This document shows positions 28,100 through 37,037 of a DNA stretch of 64,000 bases, piece after piece; the stretch's first letter is position 1; each line of letters opens with the position of its first letter. Below the pieces are notes generated by a model that made no database searches, had not been told where the DNA came from, and saw nothing but the letters and a program-made list of their open reading frames with translations. The position numbers and the translations under genes were made by a program. Origin of the DNA: Faecalibacterium sp. I3-3-89 (GTDB lineage Bacteria > Bacillota > Clostridia > Oscillospirales > Ruminococcaceae); the NCBI RefSeq assembly GCF_023347275.1, contig NZ_CP094468.1, positions 1,612,001 through 1,676,000 of the forward strand. The letters run 5' to 3'.

Positions 28100-29383
28100 T
28101 TACATAGCCTGTTCCAGTGCAGCGGGCACCCGCTCCACCTTCTCGATGTCTGCGCCAAGGCCGCGCAGCTTCTCGACGATGTTCTCATAGCCGCGCTCGA
28201 TGTGGCCGATCTCCTCGATCTCGCTGGTGCCGTCAGCCATCAGGGCCGCGACCACCATCGCTGCACCGGCACGCAGGTCGGAGGCGCGCAGCGGGGCGGG
28301 AGAAAGCTTCTCGACGCCCTCAAACACGGCCACCTGACCGTCCACCTGCACGTTCGCGCCCATCTTGCGCAGCTCGTCCACATAGCGGAAACGGTTGTCC
28401 CAGACGCTCTCGGTGACGGTGGAAGTCCCCTTCGCCACGCTGAGCAGGACGCCCATCAGGGGCTGCATATCGGTGGGGAAGCCCGGGTGGGGCATGGTGT
28501 TGATCTTGAGGGGCAGGATGTCGCCGGTGCGGCGGACCCGCACAGCATCGTCAAATTCCTCCACCTCGACCCCCGCACGCCGGAGCTTTGCGGTGATCGG
28601 CTCGAGGTGCTTGGGGGTGACGTTCTTCACCAGCACATCGCCGGCGGTGGCTGCGGCGGCCACCATGTAGCTGCCGGCCTCGATCTGGTCGGGGATGATG
28701 CTGTAGGTGCAGCCGTGCATCCGCTCGACGCCGCGCACCTTGATGACGTCGGTGCCTGCGCCGCGCACGTCTGCGCCGCACATATTCAGGAAGTTGGCCA
28801 GATCGACGACATGGGGCTCCTTGGCGCAGTTCTCGAGGATGGTCTGGCCCTTTGCCATCACGGCAGAGAGCATCCCGTTCATGGTCGCGCCGACGCTCAC
28901 CTTATCGAAGAAGATGTGTGCGCCGTTCAGCTCCTCGGCGTGGACGGTGATCATGCCGTAGTCCACGCTGTCGTCTGCGCCCAGTGCGCTGAACACCTTG
29001 AGGTGCTGGTCGATGGGGCGGGGGCCGAGGTTGCAACCGCCGGGCATGGCCACCTGTGCCTTGCCGAACCGGGACAGCAGCGCACCGAGGAAGTAATAGC
29101 TGGCGCGCATCTGGCGGGACAGGTCATCCGGGACGTTGGTGCCGGTCAGGTGGGTGGTGTCGATCTCGTAGGTGTTCTTGTTCAGCATCCGCACCTTCGC
29201 GCCCAGCACGCTCAGGATCTTCAGGCTCACCGCCACATCGCTGATGTCCGGCAGATTCTCGATGACGCAGACGTCTGCTGCCAGGATCGTAGCGGGCAGG
29301 ATGCCCACAGCCGCATTCTTCGCGCCGGAGATGATGACTTCGCCGTGCAGGGGCTTACCGCCCGTAATAACAAACTTTTCCAA
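28100..29383 (-). CDS. murA: UDP-N-acetylglucosamine 1-carboxyvinyltransferase
   Basis: 427 aa from a TTG start at 29383 with AAGGAG 9 nt upstream, giving the standard N-terminus LEKFVITGGKPLHGEVIISGAKNAAVGI. The mobile-loop residues around the catalytic position (near residue 115, PGGCNLGPRPIDQHL) read Cys as in fosfomycin-sensitive MurA, and the C-terminal DLRAGAAMVVAALMADG is typical. First committed step of peptidoglycan synthesis. The longer frame to 29482 lacks a ribosome-binding site. Confidence 0.95.
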   Translation of the reverse strand: MEKFVITGGKPLHGEVIISGAKNAAVGILPATILAADVCVIENLPDISDVAVSLKILSVLGAKVRMLNKNTYEIDTTHLTGTNVPDDLSRQMRASYYFLGALLSRFGKAQVAMPGGCNLGPRPIDQHLKVFSALGADDSVDYGMITVHAEELNGAHIFFDKVSVGATMNGMLSAVMAKGQTILENCAKEPHVVDLANFLNMCGADVRGAGTDVIKVRGVERMHGCTYSIIPDQIEAGSYMVAAAATAGDVLVKNVTPKHLEPITAKLRRAGVEVEEFDDAVRVRRTGDILPLKINTMPHPGFPTDMQPLMGVLLSVAKGTSTVTESVWDNRFRYVDELRKMGANVQVDGQVAVFEGVEKLSPAPLRASDLRAGAAMVVAALMADGTSEIEEIGHIERGYENIVEKLRGLGADIEKVERVPAALEQAM

Positions 29384-29635
29384 TTTTATGATCTCCTTGT
29401 CACAAGCCCGCTCCCCGCAGGCCCCCAAAGGTGAATTACTCAAGGTGCTTATTCCTTCTCGCTGTACAAAGCTCACAACCAATCGGTATACTTACAGCTA
29501 TCTTATTATACACAACTTCCAGCAAAAAGCAAAGCCCCAATGCACGCTCCTCGATTATTTTCTGTTTTGCCCAGTTTCTTTTCGAATATCCTTCGATTTT
29601 GTCTCTTTTTAAGAAAAATTTTACAAAAGCGCCGC

Positions 29636-31642
29636 TCACCACACGCTGTCGTCGCAGCGGGTCTCCTTGATCCAGCCCAGCTGATAGGCCCGGACCAGCT
29701 GCTTGAGGTCGTGGACCTTCTCCCGCAGCACCTCGCCCTCGTCCGTCTCCTCCACGAGGATGCGGTGGTTCTCCGTCTCGAGGATGTTCTTCTGGGAAAG
29801 GATGTCGAGGTTCTCATTCACGGCCTTTTCGGCGCTCTCGAAGGGCTGGTGGGTACGCAGGGACATGGTGCGGCTGGAATAGACCAGCGTGTAGCCCGCA
29901 ATGCCGGTCTTCTCGTGGTAGGCACGGCAGAAGCCGCCGTCGATGACCACGAGGCGTCCGCCGCCCTTGATGGGGCTTTCGCCCTTCTTCTCCTGCACGG
30001 GGACATGGCCGTTGACGATGTGGCTGGTGCCGGGCAGTCCGAACTCCGCGAGGATGCTGCGGCAGACGGCCTCTTCGTTGTACCATGTATAATAAGGGTC
30101 CTTCACCTCGGTGTGGGTCGAAGGGTCGGAGACGTACAGCCGCTCGAAGGTGGTCATGGCGCTGCGGCCGTACAGGGGCGAGAGCTTGCCGCACCACAGA
30201 TACCACAGGAAATCCTGTCCGCTCTGGCGGGCGGCGCTGCCCTCGGGGGCGAAATAGCCCCGGCGGGCGCGCTCGTCGCAGTAGTCCATGAGGGCGCGGC
30301 CCGAGTAGGCGTGGCCCTCGAACCGCTCCACGGCGAACGTCCCCTTCTTGGTCATGGGCACCGCGCCGTGGTAGAGCAGGTTGCCGTTCTCGATGTGGTA
30401 GACGCTGCCCTTGGCATAGAGGAACTCGACGTGCTGTTGCAATTTCTCACTCTGACGGAAGGACTGCACCAGCTTCTGGAGCACCACCTTCTCATCGCTG
30501 TTGAGGGCGGTGGGGTCGGCAGGGTCTACCGTGGGGAAGGAGGTGTCCCGCAGGGGGTACTCCCTGCCTCCCACTACGACGGTGCCCTTCTCCCAGTCGA
30601 TGCGGCGCAAATAGTCGCGGTCCGCCATCTTGAAGTCGGGGTTGCGGTCGATGACCTGACACTCCAGCTTGAGCATCAGGATGGTGATGGCCTTGTGCAT
30701 GACGGCGCAGCGGTGGAGCATCCCGGGGGTGTAGGGGCCGCGGGCGGCGTCGGTGTGGGGCATCCAGATGGTCAGGTCATCCTCGCCGTAGAACTGCTCC
30801 GCCATCCGCTGCAGATGGCGGAGGTTGATGCCGTAGCAGTCCTCCACCATGCCGTGATTGTGGTAGGCGAGGGTCGTTTTCAGGACGGTGCAGATGCAGA
30901 TGGGGCTGCCCGCCGCAGCGCCCATCCAGACCACATCGTGGTTGCCCCACTGGATGTCCACATCGTGGTGGCGCATCAGCAGGTCGAGGATGACGTCCGG
31001 CCGGGGGCCGCGGTCGAACAGGTCGCCCACGATGTGGAGCTTGTCCACCGCCAGCCGCTTGATCAGCTCGCAGAGGCGGACGATGAACTTATCGGCGCGG
31101 CCATTTTCGATGATGCTGCCGACGATCTGGCCGTAGTAGAGGTCCTTGTCGTGGTCCTCGAAGTGGGCGTGGAGCAGCTCATCCAGAATGTAGCCGCAGC
31201 TGGAGGGCAGGCAGGCCCGGACGTGCTCCCGGGTGTGTTTGGAGGAGACGAGACGGCAGATGTTGATGAGGCGGAGCAGGGTCTCGCTGTACCACTGTTC
31301 CAGCGCCTCCTCGTCGGCGCAGCGCTGCTTGAGCTGGGGCAGCTTCTCGTTCGGGTAATAAATGAGGGTCGCCAGCTCGGCGCGGGTATCCTCCGGCACC
31401 GCATCCCCCAGCACGATGTCCACCTTCTCCCGGATGACGCCGGAGGCGGAGTTCAGGATATGTACGAACGCCTCGTTCTCGCCGTGCAGGTCACTCATGA
31501 AGTGTTCGGTGCCCTTGGGCAGCTTGAGCAGCGCCTGCGTGCTGATGATCTCGCTGGCAGCCGCTGCCTGCGAGGGATAGTCCCGGGCCAGAAGGCTCAG
31601 ATATTTCAGGTTGTCCCGGATCTCTTCGTTTTCTGTGCGCAT
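29636..31642 (-). CDS. fbp: Fructose-1,6-bisphosphatase, class III
   Basis: 668 aa, the usual size of the Firmicutes-type (class III) enzyme. It carries the calcineurin-like metallophosphatase motifs HFMSDLHGENEAF, GDLFDRGPRPD and WGNHDVVWMG, and the conserved start NLKYLSLLARDYPSQAAAASEII. It releases phosphate from fructose-1,6-bisphosphate in gluconeogenesis. The start at 31642 has TGGAGG 5 nt upstream. A perfect 15-bp palindrome lies in the 5' leader (31669-31683). Confidence 0.95.
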   Translation of the reverse strand: MRTENEEIRDNLKYLSLLARDYPSQAAAASEIISTQALLKLPKGTEHFMSDLHGENEAFVHILNSASGVIREKVDIVLGDAVPEDTRAELATLIYYPNEKLPQLKQRCADEEALEQWYSETLLRLINICRLVSSKHTREHVRACLPSSCGYILDELLHAHFEDHDKDLYYGQIVGSIIENGRADKFIVRLCELIKRLAVDKLHIVGDLFDRGPRPDVILDLLMRHHDVDIQWGNHDVVWMGAAAGSPICICTVLKTTLAYHNHGMVEDCYGINLRHLQRMAEQFYGEDDLTIWMPHTDAARGPYTPGMLHRCAVMHKAITILMLKLECQVIDRNPDFKMADRDYLRRIDWEKGTVVVGGREYPLRDTSFPTVDPADPTALNSDEKVVLQKLVQSFRQSEKLQQHVEFLYAKGSVYHIENGNLLYHGAVPMTKKGTFAVERFEGHAYSGRALMDYCDERARRGYFAPEGSAARQSGQDFLWYLWCGKLSPLYGRSAMTTFERLYVSDPSTHTEVKDPYYTWYNEEAVCRSILAEFGLPGTSHIVNGHVPVQEKKGESPIKGGGRLVVIDGGFCRAYHEKTGIAGYTLVYSSRTMSLRTHQPFESAEKAVNENLDILSQKNILETENHRILVEETDEGEVLREKVHDLKQLVRAYQLGWIKETRCDDSVW

Positions 31643-31668
31643 GGTTTCCTCCAGATCATGTAGTATTC

Positions 31669-31683
31669 TTGCATGACATGCAA
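31669..31683. promoter_or_regulatory. Palindrome in the fbp leader
   Basis: TTGCATG-A-CATGCAA on the plus strand, a perfect 7+1+7 palindrome between the TATACT (-10-like) box at about 31694 and the fbp start. It looks like a repressor operator; the regulator is unknown. Confidence 0.4.
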
Positions 31684-31775
31684 TATTCATTCTTAGTATA
31701 CCACTTTCGGGGGCAAAAATGATATAATAGCCCCGGATAATTTATTATGATTCTTTCTCATAGGAGTTGGACGAT

Positions 31776-32696
31776 ATGCCTAAAATTCTTTCCGTGACGC
31801 CTCCGGCCTCCTGCACCCTCTGCCCCCGCCGCTGCCGCGCCGACCGCGCAGCCGGGCAGGTGGGCTTCTGCGGGGCGGGCCGCACCCTGAAAGCCGCCCG
31901 CGCGGCCCTGCATTTCTGGGAGGAGCCGTGCATCAGCGGCACCCGGGGCAGCGGCACGGTGTTTTTCTCGGGCTGCACCCTCAAGTGCTGCTTCTGCCAG
32001 AATTACCCCATCAGCGCCGAGGGGCTGGGCAGGGAGATCACGCCCGAGCATCTGGCCGAGATCTTTCTCGATCTGCAGCGGCAGGGCGCACACAACATCA
32101 ACCTCGTCACCCCCGGCCAGTGGCGGCCATGGATCATCGCCGCGCTGGACCTCGCCCGGGCCGGGGGGTTGCATCTGCCCATCGTCTGCAACACCGGCGG
32201 CTACGAGACGGTGGAGAGCGTGGAGGCGTGGCGCGGCTCCATCGACATCTGGCTGGCCGACCTGAAATATGCATCCTCTTCCCTCTCCGCCGAGCTTTCC
32301 GCTGCGCCGGACTACTTCGCACAGGCCAAGCCCGCCATCGAGGCCATGATGGCGCAGGCGGGCCACCCGGTGTTCGACGGCGAGGGCATATTGCAGAAAG
32401 GCGTCATCCTCCGCCACCTGGCCCTGCCCGGCCACATCGACGACAGCTTCGCCGTCCTCGACCAGATGGCCGCGTGGAATCAGGCCGACCCCGGCTGCTT
32501 CATCCCCAGCGTCATGAGCCAGTACACCCCCTTCTACAAGGCCGCAGACCACGGCATCGGGCGGCGCATCACCACCTACGAGTACCGCCGGGTGGTCAAC
32601 CGGGCCATGGACTTGGGGCTGACGGACGGCTATATGCAGCAGAAGAGCAGCGCCCGGGAAGAGTATACCCCGAGTTTTGACCTGACGGGCATTTGA
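31776..32696 (+). CDS. Radical SAM protein, PflA-like
   Basis: 306 aa. The N-terminus has a Cys-rich patch (CTLCPRRC, then GFC) followed by the radical SAM motif CTLKCCFCQNYPIS (about residue 68-80). The C-terminal half has GVILRHLALPGH and SVMSQYTPFYKA, as in the family annotated as pyruvate formate-lyase activating enzyme-like (YgiQ/MJ0804-type AmmeMemoRadiSam relatives). The substrate is unknown; a formate-lyase partner is not nearby. The ATG at 31776 has AGGAG upstream; a TTG 9 nt earlier is too close to that site. Confidence 0.8.
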   Translation: MPKILSVTPPASCTLCPRRCRADRAAGQVGFCGAGRTLKAARAALHFWEEPCISGTRGSGTVFFSGCTLKCCFCQNYPISAEGLGREITPEHLAEIFLDLQRQGAHNINLVTPGQWRPWIIAALDLARAGGLHLPIVCNTGGYETVESVEAWRGSIDIWLADLKYASSSLSAELSAAPDYFAQAKPAIEAMMAQAGHPVFDGEGILQKGVILRHLALPGHIDDSFAVLDQMAAWNQADPGCFIPSVMSQYTPFYKAADHGIGRRITTYEYRRVVNRAMDLGLTDGYMQQKSSAREEYTPSFDLTGI

Positions 32697-32754
32697 TTTC
32701 GTCATGATACACAAAAATCCCGCCAAATTTTCTCTCGCGGTGTCTTTCTTTTCC

Positions 32755-32783
32755 TTGCAAAACGCTTCCGAAAGCACTATAAT
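32755..32783 (+). promoter_or_regulatory. kdgK promoter
   Basis: TTGCAA (32755-32760) and TATAAT (32778-32783) with a 17-bp spacer. Confidence 0.8.
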
Positions 32784-32906
32784 GGATACAACGATGTGCG
32801 TCATTCAGGGTCTGGCTGCCCTGTTGAGCGCCAAACGTCCCCCGCCTCGAAATGGTATAGGCGAGGCCGGGGGCCAATGCCCGAGAAGAGCAACAGGAGG
32901 ACCGTT

Positions 32907-33995
32907 ATGGAACATTTCAACCCCATTCTGGGCCATGAGACCACCGGACAAAAGTTTATCACCTGCGGCGAGATCATGCTGCGTCTGACCCCGCCGAACT
33001 ACGAAAAGCTCCGCATGGCGTCGAATTTCGAGGCCAGCTACGGCGGCAGTGAGGCCAACATCGCCCTTGCGCTGGCAAACCTCGGCGTGGACAGCACCTT
33101 CTTCAGCGTCGTGCCGAACAACAGCCTCGGCAAGAGCGCCGTGCGCTGGCTGCGCTCCAACGACGTCCACTGCACCCCCATGATCCTCACCGAGCCGAAT
33201 GAGACCCCCTCCAACCGTCTGGGTACTTACTACCTCGAGACCGGCTACGGCATCCGCCCCTCCAAGGTCATCTACGACCGCAAGCACAGCGCTATCACCG
33301 AGTACGATTTCTCTCAGGTCGATCTGGACGCCCTGCTGGAGGGCTTCGACTGGCTGCACCTGAGCGGCATCACCCCGGCTCTGGCCCCCAACTGCCGCGG
33401 CCTCATCATCGATATGCTCAAGGTCGCCAAGAAGAAGGGCCTGACCGTCAGCTTCGACGGCAACTTCCGCTCCACCCTCTGGACGTGGGAGGAGGCCCGC
33501 GATTTCTGTACCGAGTGCCTGCCCTATGTGGACGTGCTGCTGGGCATCGAGCCGTACCACCTCTGGAAGGACGAGAACGACCACTCCAAGGGCGACTGGA
33601 AGGACGGCGTGCCCCTGCAGCCCAGCTATGAGCAGCAGGACGAGATCTTCCAGCACTTCATCGAGCGCTACCCCAACCTCACCTGCATCGCCCGCCACGT
33701 CCGCTACGCCCACAGCGGCAGCGAGAACAGCCTGAAGGCCTTTATGTGGTACGACGGCCACACCTTCGAGAGCAAGCTGTTCACCTTCAACATCCTCGAC
33801 CGGGTGGGCGGCGGCGACGCCTTTGCCAGCGGCCTCATCTACGCCATGCTCCATGACTACAAGGCCATGGACATGATCAACTTTGCGGTGGCCAGCAGCG
33901 CCATCAAGCACACCATCCACGGCGATGCCAACATCACCGACGATGTCAGCACCATCCGCAACCTCATGAACATGAACTACGACATCAAGCGCTGA
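32907..33995 (+). CDS. kdgK: 2-dehydro-3-deoxygluconokinase (PfkB family)
   Basis: 362 aa, PfkB/ribokinase fold. The start GQKFITCGEIMLRLTPP and GGSEANIALALANLG are typical of KDG kinases, and the anion-hole/catalytic motif VGGGDAFASGLIYA lies near residue 298. It phosphorylates 2-keto-3-deoxygluconate in uronate breakdown. An insertion around residues 205-240 (PYHLWKDENDHSKGDWKDG) is seen in a Clostridial subgroup, so substrate assignment is probable but not certain. CAGGAGG precedes the ATG. Confidence 0.85.
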   Translation: MEHFNPILGHETTGQKFITCGEIMLRLTPPNYEKLRMASNFEASYGGSEANIALALANLGVDSTFFSVVPNNSLGKSAVRWLRSNDVHCTPMILTEPNETPSNRLGTYYLETGYGIRPSKVIYDRKHSAITEYDFSQVDLDALLEGFDWLHLSGITPALAPNCRGLIIDMLKVAKKKGLTVSFDGNFRSTLWTWEEARDFCTECLPYVDVLLGIEPYHLWKDENDHSKGDWKDGVPLQPSYEQQDEIFQHFIERYPNLTCIARHVRYAHSGSENSLKAFMWYDGHTFESKLFTFNILDRVGGGDAFASGLIYAMLHDYKAMDMINFAVASSAIKHTIHGDANITDDVSTIRNLMNMNYDIKR

Positions 33996-34016
33996 CGCCC
34001 CGGCGCAGGATGGCTG

Positions 34017-34063
34017 CAAAACGGCTCTGGTACGCCCAAAAAGCGTATCAGGGCCGTTTTTTG
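34017..34063 (+). terminator. kdgK terminator
   Basis: AACGGCTCTGGTACGC pairs with GCGTATCAGGGCCGTT (two mismatches/wobbles), followed by TTTTTT. Confidence 0.8.
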
Positions 34064-34139
34064 CTGCATCAGCACTCCCCGCCGGGATGTGATAAGTATG
34101 ACTTATCCGAAATATTTCCCGGCTCTTCCTGCCAGAACA

Positions 34140-34168
34140 TTGACAAATCTTTTTCTCCATGATAAAAT
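34140..34168 (+). promoter_or_regulatory. Promoter of the polyamine-operon leader RNA
   Basis: TTGACA (34140-34145) and TAAAAT (34163-34168) with a 17-bp spacer, about 530 bp before the first gene. Confidence 0.85.
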
Positions 34169-34174
34169 ACAGAC

Positions 34175-34651
34175 GATTTTGAGAGACGAAGCGTGTCGAA
34201 GTCTTTTGAAAGCAATTAACCTTGGACCGCCCATGGGGGCTAGGTGCACCGGAAGATCCGACTTTTCCGCTGCGCCCTAAGGCCATACGGACAGCCGGGT
34301 CCACTGCCGACCGGCGGCGTGAGCCGCCATTATTGATTGAGTTACTGCGCTCCCGCAGATCACTGCGTCGGAGCGCCTGCCGCAGAGCAGATCTTATCCT
34401 GCGGCTAAGCTCTATATTTTATAAGTTGGTTCCTTTACAACCATGAAATTGCGCAAAAAGCGTGCGCAGACTTGTGAAACGGTCAATAAGAGTAGTAAAA
34501 GTGTAATTGCTATATAGACTCTCGTCATCCCGTCCTTTTGAATCATGCTGCGATACTGCTCCGGTGTTCTGCCCGGGGAATTTATCCGCGCATTCAAACG
34601 GTTTTTCAAAGCGCAAGTCTGCACTCCGCGTGCAGGGCTTGCGCTTTTTTG
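34175..34651 (+). ncRNA. Structured leader or small RNA upstream of the polyamine operon
   Basis: No reading frame fits. Perfect or near-perfect hairpins follow in order: TGGACC/GGTCCA enclosing a long GGCTAGG-type stem (about 34222-34310), GGCGGC-GTGA-GCCGCC (34313-34328), GCGCTCC with inner CGCAG/CTGCG closing at GGAGCGC (about 34349-34377), GCCGCAG/CTGCGGC (about 34379-34405), and TGCGCA/TGCGCA (about 34452-34470). It ends in a terminator at 34609-34650, 46 bp before the decarboxylase start. It could be a riboswitch-type attenuator or an independent RNA. I do not recognise the class. Confidence 0.6.
34609..34650 (+). terminator. Terminator between the leader RNA and speA
   Basis: AAGCGCAAG (34609-34617) pairs with CTTGCGCTT (34638-34646), with inner CTGCAC/GTGCAG, then six T. 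It precedes the speA ribosome-binding site, as in transcriptional attenuators. Confidence 0.85.
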
Positions 34652-34696
34652 TTTGTCCGCATGGTGGTAACAGGAATCAGGGACGGAGGAAAAAAC

Positions 34697-36166
34697 ATGA
34701 GTGAGAACCGTACAAGGTTCCGGCTGGACCAGCGCCGCGCACCCATCTACGAGGCGCTGGAACAGTTCCGGCAGATGCGGGTGGTGCCCTTCGACGTGCC
34801 CGGCCACAAGCGCGGGCGGGGCAACCCCGAGCTGACGGCCTTTCTGGGCCAGCAGTGCGTGGGCGTGGACGTCAATAGCATGAAACCGCTGGACAATCTC
34901 TGCCACCCGGTATCGGTCATCCGGGAGGCGGAGGAGCTGGCCGCCGACGCTTTCGGCGCGGCCCACGCCTTCCTGATGGTGGGCGGCACCACCAGCTCGG
35001 TGCAGAGCATGGTGCTGACAGTCTGCAAGCGGGGCGATGAGATCATCCTGCCCCGCAACGTCCACCGCAGCGTGCTGAACGCTCTGGTGCTCTGCGGCGC
35101 GGTGCCGGTCTACGTCAACCCCGAGGTGGACAAGCGCCTTGGCATCTCGCTGGGCATGAAGCGGGAGCAGGTGGAAAAGGCCATCAAAGAGCATCCGAAT
35201 GCCGTGGCCGTGCTGGTGAACAACCCCACCTACTACGGCATCTGCTCCGACCTGCGCGCTATCGTCAAGATGGCCCACGACGCCGGGATGCTCTGCCTCG
35301 CCGACGAGGCCCACGGCACCCACTTCTACTTCGGCGGCGGCAGCCTGCCCGTCTCTGCCATGGCGGCGGGCGCGGACATGGCCTCCGTCTCGATGCACAA
35401 GAGCGGCGGCAGCCTGACCCAGTCGAGCCTGCTGCTCATCGGCCCCAACGTCCACCCCGGCTATGTGCGCCAGATCATCAACCTGACCCAGACCACCTCC
35501 GGCAGCTATCTGCTGATGTCCAGCCTTGACATCTCCCGCCGCAACCTCGCGCTGCGGGGCCGTCAGGTGTTCCATCAGGTGGCCGACATGGCCGAGTACG
35601 CCCGGGAGGAGATCAACGCCGTGGGCGGCTACTACGCCTTCGGCAAGGAGCTTTGCAACGGCAACTCGGTCTTCGACTTCGACACCACCAAGCTCAGCGT
35701 CCACACGCTGGACATCGGCCTCGCCGGCATCGAGGTCTACGACATCCTGCGGGATGAGTACGACATCCAGATCGAGTTCGGCGACATCGGCAACATCCTC
35801 GCCTACCTCTCCATCGGCGACCGCCCGCAGGAGATCGAGCGTCTGGTGAGTGCGCTGGCCGAGATCAAGCGCCGCTACCACACCGACGGCGCGGGCCTGC
35901 TGAGCCAGGAGTACATCGACCCCGTGGTCGCCGCCAGCCCGCAGGAGGCCTTCTACGCCCCCAAAAAGAGCCTGCCCCTCCGGGAGACCGAGGGGATGGT
36001 GTGCAGCGAGTTCGTCATGTGCTACCCCCCGGGCATCCCCATCCTTGCCCCCGGCGAGCGCATCACCAAGGAGATACTGAACTATATCGAGTACGCCAAG
36101 GCCAAAGGCTGCAGCATGACCGGCCCGGAAGACCCGGACATCCTGCACCTGAATGTTCTGGCATAA
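34697..36166 (+). CDS. speA: Arginine decarboxylase (SpeA-like, fold I PLP enzyme)
   Basis: 489 aa, like the Bacillus SpeA type. The start has VVPFDVPGHKRGRGN; the PLP lysine is in SMHKSGGSLTQSS (about residue 235) and DEAHGTHFYFG contains the PLP-binding Asp. Agmatinase in the same operon argues that the product is agmatine from arginine rather than cadaverine or putrescine directly. First gene of the operon, with GGAGGAAAAA before the ATG. Confidence 0.88.
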   Translation: MSENRTRFRLDQRRAPIYEALEQFRQMRVVPFDVPGHKRGRGNPELTAFLGQQCVGVDVNSMKPLDNLCHPVSVIREAEELAADAFGAAHAFLMVGGTTSSVQSMVLTVCKRGDEIILPRNVHRSVLNALVLCGAVPVYVNPEVDKRLGISLGMKREQVEKAIKEHPNAVAVLVNNPTYYGICSDLRAIVKMAHDAGMLCLADEAHGTHFYFGGGSLPVSAMAAGADMASVSMHKSGGSLTQSSLLLIGPNVHPGYVRQIINLTQTTSGSYLLMSSLDISRRNLALRGRQVFHQVADMAEYAREEINAVGGYYAFGKELCNGNSVFDFDTTKLSVHTLDIGLAGIEVYDILRDEYDIQIEFGDIGNILAYLSIGDRPQEIERLVSALAEIKRRYHTDGAGLLSQEYIDPVVAASPQEAFYAPKKSLPLRETEGMVCSEFVMCYPPGIPILAPGERITKEILNYIEYAKAKGCSMTGPEDPDILHLNVLA

Positions 36167-36176
36167 GGAGAAGCAG

Positions 36177-37037
36177 ATGGAGTTTTGGTTTTCGGAATTT
36201 CACACCCCGGACGTCAAGCACAGCATCCGGGTCAACAAACAGCTCTACTCCAAGCAGAGCGACTACCAGCGCATCGATATTTTTGAGACGCCCGAGTTTG
36301 GCCGGGTGCTGACGCTGGACGGCAACGTCATGCTCACCGAGCGGGACGAGTTCATCTACGACGAGATGATCGTCCACGTCCCGATGGCCGTCCACCGGGA
36401 GGCCAAGGACATCCTCGTCATCGGCGCAGGCGACGGCGGCGTGGTGCGGGAGCTGACCCGCTACGACCGGGTCGAGCGCATCGACCTCGTGGAGATGGAC
36501 CCGCAGGTCGTGGAGGCCTGCCGCGCCTATCTGCCCGGCAACGCCTGCCGGATGGATGACCGCCGGGTGCACATCTACTTCGAGAACGCCCTGAAGTACA
36601 TCCGCCGCTGCGAGGCTGACTACGACCTCATTATCGTGGACTCCTCCGACCCCTTCGGCCCCTCTGAGGGCCTGTTCACCCGGGAGTTCTACGGCAGCTG
36701 CTTCAATGCCCTGCGAGAGGACGGCATCATGGTCAACCAGCAGGGCAGCCCCTTCTACACCGAGGACGCCAGCGCCATGCAGCGCAGCCACAAGCGCATC
36801 GCGTCCACCTTCCCGGTCAGCCGGGTCTATCAGGCCCATATCCCGACCTTCGCCGCCGGTTACTGGCTCTTCGGCTTTGCCAGCAAGAAATACCACCCCA
36901 TCGACGACCTCGACGCCGACGCATGGAAGGCGCTGAACCTGCGCACCCGCTACTACACCACCCGGCTCCACGTCGGAGCCTTCTATCTGCCGGCATTCCT
37001 CGAGGAGATGCTGCGCGAAGTGGAGGAACCCAAATGA
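36177..37037 (+). CDS. speE: Spermidine synthase-family aminopropyltransferase
   Basis: 286 aa, standard length. The start MEFWFSEFHTPDVKHSIRVNKQLYSKQSDYQRIDIFET, the S-adenosyl-binding IGAGDGGVVRE (about 82-92) and the catalytic VDSSDPFGP (about 155-163) are all present. The family transfers an aminopropyl group from decarboxylated SAM to putrescine. No SAM decarboxylase (speD) is in the window. TAAGGAG precedes the ATG; its stop overlaps the next start. Confidence 0.93.
   Translation: MEFWFSEFHTPDVKHSIRVNKQLYSKQSDYQRIDIFETPEFGRVLTLDGNVMLTERDEFIYDEMIVHVPMAVHREAKDILVIGAGDGGVVRELTRYDRVERIDLVEMDPQVVEACRAYLPGNACRMDDRRVHIYFENALKYIRRCEADYDLIIVDSSDPFGPSEGLFTREFYGSCFNALREDGIMVNQQGSPFYTEDASAMQRSHKRIASTFPVSRVYQAHIPTFAAGYWLFGFASKKYHPIDDLDADAWKALNLRTRYYTTRLHVGAFYLPAFLEEMLREVEEPK

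Noticed and set aside
34175..34651. T-box, cobalamin, ykkC-type or 6S RNA
   Set aside because: The T-box antiterminator word, the full B12-box layout, the ykkC 3' consensus and the 6S two-stem-with-bubble form are all missing.
34412..36148. 578-aa minus-strand open frame
   Set aside because: Antisense to speA; its N- and C-terminal parts read through terminators and leader RNA.
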